64,000 nt of DNA from Paraspadella gotoi (taxonomy: Eukaryota; Chaetognatha), in assembly GCA_051294375.1 (NCBI GenBank), contig CM119263.1, positions 12,875,723 to 12,939,722 of the forward strand, read 5' to 3'. Shown here in pieces: positions 39,401 through 64,000 of the stretch. How positions within the stretch are numbered: position 1 is the first letter of the stretch; each line of letters opens with the position of its first letter. A model generated the notes under the pieces. It was not told the DNA's origin. It made no database searches and saw only the letters and a list, made by a program, of their open reading frames with translations. The position numbers and the translations under genes were made by a program.

Positions 39401-40137
39401 AGGAAGTTGTCAAACTAAGTCAAAATTAATAATGAATTTTAAAACTAATGACACCCATAAGTAAAATGAAAATTAATATTTTTAAATGTATTCTAAAGAA
39501 AAAAGGCTAAATGTTACTCTATAAAACTTTAAAGTTTTTTGGATAAAGAGAAATGTAATTTTTTGTCCACTTAAATATTTGCTTGTCTGATTTTAAGCAT
39601 GCTTACAAAATTCTACAAAAATATATCTACCGCAATCACAGCCTAAGTATTTAATCCTTCTTTTCCACTAAGCAAAAAGTAAAGCATTATCTATTGAAGA
39701 GTAAAGGGATGTTACTGAAAGAGTGGAAAAGACATTCAACTTCTTCACTTTTGATGTTATTTTTTTTCAATAATAAAATAAGCGATTTTTTTGAATTATT
39801 TAACTCTCACAGGCTTCATAGATATTACACTTTCATAAATCCAATGGTTAATGTAATGTTATTAATATTTTTTAACCCAGAAATCTGAATAAAATAAAAG
39901 AAAGTGTGGATTCCATTCGCTCGTTAAGATAAAAAAAAAATTAACTAGCGGAAATTATAAGTTGTAAAGAGGAAGTCAAGAACGGCGAGAATCTTAAGAG
40001 GCGAGAATGTTGAAAAAAGGGGAGAGGAATTTTGGTTGTTTTGGTCGATTTCCTTCTAAACATGGGCCAATTTAAACGTAACTTAAGATTACATTATTAC
40101 CAGTCAATTCTTATCCAAAAATATAAAAATATTAATG
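36466..40137. other. AT-rich block without genes
   Basis: This 3.7-kb block has no long frames and few GA arrays, so it differs in texture from its neighbours. Only the nested hairpin at 38022-38155 stands out. Confidence 0.6.
38022..38155. repeat. Nested hairpin in AT-rich DNA
   Basis: Outer arms are TTGAGAATAATG (38022-38033) and CATTATTCTCAA (38144-38155). Inner arms are TCAGCCTCTAG (38071-38081) and CTAGAGGCTGA (38094-38104) around a 12-base loop. Both pairs are perfect. It could be a miniature foldback element. Confidence 0.6.
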
Positions 40138-40162
40138 NNNNNNNNNNNNNNNNNNNNNNNNN
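40138..40162. other. Assembly gap (25 N)
   Basis: The gap separates the AT-rich block 36466-40137 from the 3' flank of the unk-like gene. Confidence 1.
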
Positions 40163-40639
40163 AAAAAAGGTTTGGGATCGACTATAGGAATTTGGTTCTA
40201 TAACGATAAAGAAAAAAAAACCGAGGAAAGAAAAAGTTGGCGAGTGACGAGACTAGAAAAAAGAACAATCGATTACCAGGAAAACTTTTATTTCATTAAA
40301 AACATATACATTTTCACCGACTCTTTTACACGATCTCAAACGTTTTCCTAAGAAATATATATATACAAAAAACATTAAAAATTTGTCACTGGCGGCTCGA
40401 ATATGACCCCCTTTTACCTCGACGCCATAAAGCGGCTAAAGCGGCGGCGGCAGCGGTAGCGATGGCGGTGGTAGCCTCAGCAACGTCGTTGGTAGCAAAA
40501 ATGCACAACCTCTTGACATATTTCTTCGCCACGAAATCGTAAATCCAACCCTTTTTTTTCCCGTAATACATTTTCCTCCCATTTCCTCGACTTTCTCCGG
40601 GTTATTTGTTTTTCTCATACTTTTCTTTAATATTATCTT

Positions 40640-40704
<65 letters not shown>

Positions 40705-40819
40705 CTCTCTCTCTCTTCGGGTGTCTATCGCAAGCTTTCAGTCCTCATCTTTCTCTTTCTCTCATTTTCGGTCCCCTTTTCCTCATCGCTACTCAAAGAC
40801 GTGAGCCCCGGAGAGGGAA

Positions 40820-56663
<15,844 letters not shown>

Positions 56664-58349
56664 TGAGCCGGTTTCTATTTTCAGACTTTTACGGGAAAAT
56701 ATATGTTTCAGACTTAAATGTATCTTTTTCGAATTAGTTTTTTTTTATACTTACTTAAAATATAATTCTTTCTTTAAAATCCCGTAGTCAAAAAAAAAAA
56801 TATACACATAAAAAATTAATGAAAAAAAGTCGTTAATAATATTTTCATTTTTATAAAAAAAATCAATAAAAAAATTACTTAAAATTTATACAAAAGCAAA
56901 GAAACTCGGTAACCGACTGAAGTACGCCATCGAGAAATCGGAAACTTCCCCCCCCCTTTTCGATGAAAGGAAATGGAGTCACGTGTCGGGTACGGCGTCG
57001 GCTCGAGACGATAATAGGGTTATTCTCGAATAAAAAACCCACGAAGAAGGAATAAATAGATACCTACGATATCATAATGATATTATGAAAAAAAAATCCA
57101 TTGATGAAAAAAAAGAAGAAGAAAAAAAAAAGAAAAACACACATACACACACACACACATTTGCAAGAAACTCTCTGCAGTCGCGGAGTCGATTCGACGC
57201 CAACGCAAAATATATTGAAAAAAAAAAATTCTCTTCCATAAAAACATGGAATATTTTTCCTGGTAAAACACATTTGACGCCGCCATCGTCGCGAGACCGC
57301 GAGGGGCGAGAGGGTAGAGAGGTTACGGCAGAAGAGGGCGGCGTTCTTCGGACTTGGCAGACGCGGGCCCGCGCGCCGGATTTAGCTAGGGAAGTCTTAA
57401 GATCGAATCCGTTTTGGATTTTGGTTTTTTTTTCATTCATGGCTGTCGCGATAATTCAATGAAAAACTTTTTTGATCTCTCGATTAAAAGATCAAACCGA
57501 TTCAGGGCTTTAAAGCTTTTTTTTTTAGTCTTCATTTCTCATTTTTCTTTGTGGTCGTTTTTGTTGTTGAAAAAAAAAAAGAATTATGACACCATATTTT
57601 ATATATATATAGATATATATATGATAGTTTCTAATTATTTAAATCTATTTTTATATCTATTTCTATCTTTCTCTATATTTCAATATCTCCTTATCTCTTT
57701 TTTATATTAATACCATAAACAGTATCTCCTTTTCTTTTCATTCTCTATCTGCATCAGTCTTTGCCTTTTTCTTTTTGAATCTCGTTCATCCTAATCCCAT
57801 TCTCTCTATTTTTCTCTCCATCTCTTTATCTCTGCCTTAGCCTCTACCGTGAGATCCTCATTAACAAAATCTGAGAAAGCAATTTTGACGGAAAATCTAT
57901 TAAGGAAAGTCCAAAGGGCGAATCACATTCGAGATTCTCGCGCGGAACGATTCAAATTCAATTTCTACGAAAAAACCGATGGAAAAAAATTGAAATGAAA
58001 CGACGAAGATAAAGAATTTTCTTAAAAGAAAGGGGCAGGCCGGCAGGGGTTAGAAATGAAAGTTTTACCGAGAGAAGGAAAGGTGGATGGGGAAAAAAAG
58101 GGAGGGAGAATGCAAGAGAGAAAAAAAAGGAAATAAATGGAGAGGGAGTGAGGGAGAGAATGCAAGAGAGAAAAAGGGAAATAAGTAGAGAGGGAGTGAG
58201 AGAATGCGAGACAGAACGACGAAATCGCTGACGAAGAGAAAATGGAAGAAAACTTCACGAGGGATCGACGACAGAGAACAACAACAGCAACAACAACAGC
58301 ACCGATTCTGAAAAAAAAGGAAGTAAAAACAAATCCTCCGCGGCTTCCT

Positions 58350-58530
58350 ATTCACCCCCCACCGCTGGCGCAGACGACGCCGCCGAAGCTAGCGGCGCCG
58401 CGGCTCGCGTGACGCCGAAGGGTGATTTTTTTTTCTGGAACCCGGCGTCGGTGGCGTCGCGTGTTCGGGTGACATTTTCGCGGCGTCGTGCGCCGTCGTC
58501 GCCATCGCATACGACGTCAGTTTACGGTTT
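58350..58530. other. GC-rich islet, possible exon or promoter
   Basis: Coding-like GC-rich DNA lies in an AT-rich stretch about 1.7 kb upstream of the unk-like ATG. The plus strand is open through ADDAAEASGAAARVTPKGD. The minus strand has a short ATG frame, MATTAHDAAKMSPEHATPPT. Neither has a clear partner exon or known motif. Confidence 0.2.
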
Positions 58531-60674
58531 AGCGCACCAAAACATAAACAACAAACGCAACCTCGACGAAACGCTGGCAGATTTTTTGGGGAATTTTTTT
58601 TACTTTTCTGACTTTATGTTCATCCTTTCTGTTGTAATTATCTTTGATAATAACGTCCCGCCTTTTATTCTTGTTTATTTTTATAACTTTAATATTATCA
58701 TTATTTTTGTCGCGTCTTCCTTCTCTTCCTCCTACCCCTTAAATCCAGATTTCCTTTTCCTTTTTTTGAAAAAAATTAAAATTTCAAGTTTTGAAAAATA
58801 ATTTTGGTTTTTGTGGTTATTGTGGGAGTTCGGCGAAAAATATATCGAAAAAGTTACATGATTTGTACTGTATTATTTTATTACAAACCTGACTAAGAAG
58901 ACGGTTGACGTTTTAAGCAAGTTTATAATCTACTGCAAAATTTCTGAAATCACGAGATTGGTTGTTGTAACGCAATGCAGTAGTGGCATGCTTAATATGA
59001 TGGTTGAGGAGATTCGCGGAATGATTATCTTTGTTCAAATTAGAAAGGGGCAGACAAGGCGACAACTTTTCTTAGCAACTTTTATCAAAGAGGCAGCGGG
59101 AGGCGACGGACGACGGATTATTTGTGGAGGCAGGGTGAGACAGGAGAGGAAGTGGCTGGAGCGGTGATGGCGGCGGCGGAAACGGCGGCGGCGGCGGCGG
59201 CGACATTAACTTAATAAAAAAGTAAAAAAGAAAATATGGGAAAAATTCTGAGCGCCTCCTCCTCTCTCTCGTTCTCCCCCCTCGGCTTTGTGTCATTGAA
59301 GAACCGGGAAATGATGAAGGATTAGCGTCATTTGGCCCAGGAACTCGGGGAAGATGGCGCTGAGGGGCAGCGGGAGGGGACGACGATGGGGGGGGGTAGA
59401 GGCTGCGTCGTTGTCAGCGCCTGCGGATCAAAATCGCTCGTCGATGGAAGGGACAATGAAAAATGCGGAGGCAGAAAGTGGAAACTGTTGCGGAATCGAG
59501 AAACGGATAGGAACTGGGTCAATCGGGAAACGGAAATTAATTTTTGAAAAAAGGTTGGAAGTGAGTCGTGTTTTGACCACGTCATTTATGTTATAATTTA
59601 TGGATACGCCCTTAAATGAAGTCACCGCAAGGCTTTTTTTTTACCTTGTTAACAAATAACTATGCTTGCTCTCTGATTTTTTTTATAAGAGTATTTTATA
59701 AGAATATTTTATAAAGATCACTTAATATCATTCAAAATAGAAAACGATAGATGATGTAAAAATAACTTTAAAGAGCGGTAGATAAATTTAAACTTATTGG
59801 TCGAACTCTGTTTTAATTTCATTAGACATTAGTAAGCGTTATACTATTTCCCTAACCCCAATCCGCGGCTGACACTTTAATTTTTGAGAAGAACGCAACC
59901 AGACTGCTTCTATCACTATCACAGTATCAGTGACGACCAGGTCCTCTGACCACTTTCACTTTTTCAAAGCGTCGGGCTTTCTATTCTTAATTTCTTCGAT
60001 CCCAAAAATCCGTCTTTCGTCACAAATACGTTTTCTTCCTATGTTACCCGATCAATATTTCTTTTTGGTACCTTTACACTTCTTTTTATGGTTCTTCTTA
60101 TGCCTGATACTCCCTCAATATTCTTTCATCGACCTAAATTCGTACTTATAATTTAGTGTTAGACTTTTTCCTTCTTTCCTCTCACCGCCACCATCCCTTC
60201 CCACGCATTTCCCTTCTTCTTTAGATTCCGCTTTCTCTTTCGTCACCACCGCCCGGAACCACAGTCTCAATCGCTAAAAAAGCCCAACTTCTAATATTCT
60301 CAGTCGTTCCTTTTATGGCTTCGAGGATTTATCACTTTTCAAGCGGCAAGCGGAATCAAGGAATAAAAAGGAGAGAGAATACGGAACCGTTACATTTATT
60401 ACGAAAACTTTTTCGAGGAGGGGGAAACTTTGGCGGGGGAAAGGGGGAGAATGAAAAAGGATTGAGATGCGGGTGAACGTTGAGAGAAGAGAGAAGAAAA
60501 GGAAGGACGTCAAAAGAGAATTATGAGGTACATGTAAATGAAAGAAATTACAGAAATTTATCACCAGTCGCAGTGCTTTGGGTAGTTAACTTAACTTTAC
60601 TTGGGTAGTTAACTTATTCTTTAAAATTTTTTGTAGATGTATCTAAATTACGTTTTGATAAAGAGGGAGAGGGA

Positions 60675-60755
<81 letters not shown>
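60675..60755 (+). repeat. (GA)n microsatellite
   Basis: A pure run. Confidence 0.95.
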
Positions 60756-60758
<3 letters not shown>

Positions 60759-61930
60759 GAAAGGAATCTCAATTACGGCGTGGACTGGCATCCATCCATC
60801 ATCTCGGAGACGCCATCGCCGCCAAATAGCGTTTCCATGCCAACTGAGGAAGCGCTCGTCCGTTGCGCTCGCTGTAATCAACAGGGACCCGGCGAAATTA
60901 AATGGGCTTGCTTCCCCCCAACTAAGCTAGTCGCCTCTCCATAGAGACGACAGTTGGCGCTTGGAAATTGCTTTCGTTCGTAAATGAACTCGTGGGAATA
61001 CATTGAGTTTGTGGGGCTTTTTTCTTTGATATGATATTCCAATATATTTTACCTAAAAACCTCATAAATTTTGAACGGTAAAACGTTATTATAATAACTA
61101 ATTACGATTGTCGGTGTCAGACTTTTTTTTATAAAATTTAAAGACGACGAACACTTAATTTTTGCGCAATATGAATATAAATATTATCATGATTTTTATT
61201 GCTCTCGAGAGTAGATGTTCAATTTGTCCAGATGTCCATTGCCCATTCGTACAACCTCAAACTTACTAATCAATTGAATTTCGCTTTCGTTTAATATTAG
61301 TTTTTTATCGTTGCTGTCGCTTTGAATAACTAACGTGGGCGTCGACTCGTGGATATCGGATTTTATTCAATACCAATTAATTTTCCATGAAAAAAAGGTA
61401 AAAGTTATTTACCGCCAGGATGGAGGAATTAACGACGAGAATCAATCGGATGTGGTTATTTACGGATTACGACGATGGATCGAGTAAATTCACTGTTGCA
61501 AGAATATAAATTTTTTTTAATTAAGGAAAATAAGGCCAATATTCGTTTTCCGAATTAAATTTGTATGTACCTCGTCTCTCTCTTATTTATGCAAAAGTCA
61601 TGAAATTCCTTCACTTTTGATTCGATAGATGTAGTAGTGGAAGACGAAAAACAAATTTTCTCAATTTTTCCAGAAACAATGGAAATGGGAAATATGTTGT
61701 TTTTAAAATCCCACTCCAATAAAGACATATTTTACTCCATTTTTTCCTTCCAGTTCAACGCTCGCTCCCCACTCTTCCACGCCCACTCCGACTTTTCCCG
61801 CCTCGTAGACGTTCTTGGTCGCCGTCAGAGGACCGCGCCTTCCGAATCTCTCAGTGGAAATCATGTCTATCTTACTTTCCCTGGAATTCCACTTTTTTAT
61901 CTTTTCCTTTCTTGTAAATGGCTCCGCCTT

Positions 61931-61934
<4 letters not shown>

Positions 61935-61989
<55 letters not shown>
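61935..61989 (+). repeat. (CT)n microsatellite
   Basis: A pure run. Confidence 0.95.
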
Positions 61990-61991
<2 letters not shown>

Positions 61992-63292
61992 TCTCGATGA
62001 TGAATCGACTCGTGACAAAAGGGGAGAAAAAACTCGTTGAAAATCGGTGACTGACTCGTTACGTCTCTCCAAAACGGATATTTTTTTCATGGAGGTGAGG
62101 CCGTTTTCGAAGTAGGTGGGGGTGATCGGACCTGTTTGACGACGAGGGCATTCAAGGCGAGGGGTGTATTGAGGTAGTCAGGTCGTCAGGTGATCGTTGG
62201 GAGCTTAAAATGTTTTTTCTCAAAAGAATAATGCATGTATTTATTGTTAATACGAACCCCCCCCCCCGTTGCCGTTGTGTTATTGCAATTCTTATCTTTT
62301 TTAACAAGGAGGCGAATTTGAAAACGACAAAAAGGCACCAAATGACTTCCGTGCACAAAATGACTCATCCCGAGTTCAACAACCGGTTTAAATTTTATTT
62401 CCCGGAAACGGCAACCAACTTTAAAAAAAAAACACATTAGATCTTTAGGTTATTTCAAAATGCGCCGACTGTAAAAGTTAACGAGCATCAAGGAATAAAA
62501 CGAAGCAATTTAGGAACTAGAAATAAAAAAAAAATAAAAAAAAATAGGGAAAATGGCAACGCTTAACGGAATTTCAAAATTTAAACCGCAGAAAGCGAAC
62601 GCATCTCTCGAGGATAAAGATCACGCGTCTGTACAACTCGCTTCCAGCTAAAATTTAGCCGCGTTTGATTGAACATTGAACGTACAAATTGTTATTTTTT
62701 TTACAAAGTTTTTATTTAAAATATCTATAATTTTTTTAAGGACAAAAATAAATTTCAACTTTAGGGCGAGTCAACTCGTCATCATTCCAGAAATATTCCT
62801 GTTTTTTCCTCTTTGGAAACATTCCTCTTTCCTCTTTCCTCTTTCCTCTTTCCTCCTTCCTCTTTGGAAACATTCCGCCCACGCCCATCGACCCACGAAC
62901 ACTCCCCTCGGAACTGTTGACGCCGCGAGAAAAGTCTTAAAACAAACGAGCGCTCCTCGTCGCGCGTCTCATTGTGATTCCCCTGAACCTCGTCTCGTTA
63001 AATTCGCCAACTTTCGCCCTCCGACCCATTTCCGCCACTTCGGCTCCTTCAATCCCACTCATCCACTCCGAACACCAAAGCATCTTTGACAATACACCAC
63101 CCCGTCCCCCCCCCCCGATAGTTGCCACCCTCCCGTCTTCGCCGATATCCGTGTCTCTATCTCTTCCGCGATTGTAGTGTCGTTAGACCGCGAGTTTATT
63201 CATCAGCGCCGAACTCGCATAAAGATGTGATAGAGGATAACGAAAAAATATTAAAGACGCCCCCGGGACTCAACGAGAGCGTCGTTACGAGA

Positions 63293-63294
63293 GA

Positions 63295-63373
<79 letters not shown>

Positions 63374-63379
63374 AGAGAA
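63293..63379 (+). repeat. (GA)n microsatellite
   Basis: A nearly pure run. Confidence 0.95.
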
Positions 63380-63848
63380 GAGATCAAAAAACATTTCCAT
63401 TTTCCTTTCCATCTTTTTTTGCATATACAGGGTGTTCTGTGCGAATGGAGAAGGCTGTTTTTTTAATTTTGAAAAATATTATGGTATAGGATAAAAACTC
63501 ATCACAACATCAAAAAAACTTTGGAAAGATTTTTAACAACCCTTTTTATTTTTTTTTGGAGGGGGGGCCCTTTTTTCTTTTTTCCCAAAAAAATACGTAT
63601 GATAGAAACGCCTTTTATTAACCCATTAAATTAATCTATGACAGAAAGCTGAGGACACGACTCCGCTAATTTAACGAGTCTTATCACGCCATTCTTCTGA
63701 GCCAGGATATTTTTAAAGAGAGATAGATACTCGTAATACGATTCGTCATTTTTCATTCGAAATTTTCTTCATGGTGTCCAACCCTAGCCTAAATCAGGTC
63801 AACCCAACCCAATTCGAATCTCTTCCCTTTCCCACCTCACAAACTCAC

Positions 63849-64000
63849 CTCGAGTCCTGCGGGTCTCCGCCCCCCGCGCCGGGGTCTTCCGCCACGGCGC
63901 AGGAGCACTGCGAATCGAAGGCGGCGGCGCCGACACCGCCGCCGTTGACGTCTCTGGCGGGAGCGGCGACGATGGAACCATCGGGCAAGGTGACGAATCC
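63849..64000 (-). CDS. Partial GC-rich exon at the window edge, unidentified
   Basis: The minus strand is open from the window edge through GFVTLPDGSIVAAPARDV and a Gly/Ala-rich stretch to DPQDS. It is followed by a consensus donor, GACTCGAG|GTGAGTTT, at 63849/63848. Base composition is far above the flanking AT-rich DNA and like that of the unk-like exons. The assumed frame leaves phase 2. That is compatible with weak acceptors just upstream of the unk-like ATG (for example near 56692), so it could be an upstream exon of that gene or the end of another gene. A second frame is also open here. No family was recognised. Confidence 0.4.

Larger units (their letters stand above)
56740..63848. other. 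Gene-poor DNA upstream of the unk-like gene
   Basis: AT-rich DNA with GC islets at 58350-58530, 59060-59480, 60770-60920, 61740-61860 and 62880-63180. Some have isolated acceptor-like sites (TTTTTTCCTTCCAG before 61755), but none links into a supported gene. Confidence 0.5.

Noticed and set aside
40386-40618. Minus-strand frames downstream of the unk-like gene, starting MYYGKKKGWIYDF, considered as the missing C-terminus
   Set aside because: No zinc ligands, no phase-compatible acceptor that I could see, and the exon 7 stop lies upstream.
62676-63180. Overlapping frames in a GC islet near the right edge
   Set aside because: Two plus-strand frames and one minus-strand frame are similarly open, so the signal is compositional; no known motif.

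Overview
The window looks like nuclear DNA from an invertebrate animal, probably an arthropod or another ecdysozoan/lophotrochozoan. Intergenic and intronic sequence is AT-rich, the exons are short and GC-rich, the splice sites are spliceosomal, (GA)n microsatellites recur every few kilobases, and one gene is recognisable as a homologue of the animal CCCH zinc-finger protein Unkempt. I cannot name the species. There are no operons and no bacterial features.

Layout. 1-4419: gene-poor DNA with GA/CT arrays. 4428-8332: a complete but decayed DNA transposon. It has 20 identical terminal bases in inverted orientation, a perfect 8-bp target-site duplication (ATGGTCAC), and a frameshifted gene on the minus strand from an uncharacterised repeat-associated protein family. 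8341-11861: gene-poor DNA. 11915-23885: a giant inverted repeat with two ~5.9-kb arms around a GA-rich centre. 24295-36465: a direct duplication (unit A at 24295 and 31692; unit C at 30525 and 35150) plus an inverted third copy of C at 29130-30524. The copies differ mainly by small indels and lie beside 25-N gaps, so assembly or gap-filling error is a serious alternative to real biology. 36466-40137: AT-rich DNA with a nested hairpin. 40820-56663: the unkempt-like gene on the minus strand. 56700-63848: gene-poor DNA. 63849-64000: the 3' end of one more GC-rich minus-strand exon cut by the window edge.

The unkempt-like gene is the one confident gene. Seven exons join with matching phase at every junction into a predicted 891-residue protein. 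It has a long low-complexity N-terminus with a Met-Glu-Ser repeat, the first cluster of three CCCH fingers, a short linker, a coiled coil, and an acidic C-terminal tail. The second CCCH cluster and the C-terminal RING-like domain of other Unkempt proteins are not found. One donor site (exon 2) reads GG instead of GT.

Several short sites carry a hammerhead-ribozyme-like core (CTGATGA, a short hairpin, GAAAC, then GTC in the best copies). Two pairs face outward at the ends of small foldback elements inside introns of the unkempt-like gene. They resemble hammerheads of Penelope-like elements or retrozymes and, with the transposon, are the most interesting mobile-DNA signals here.
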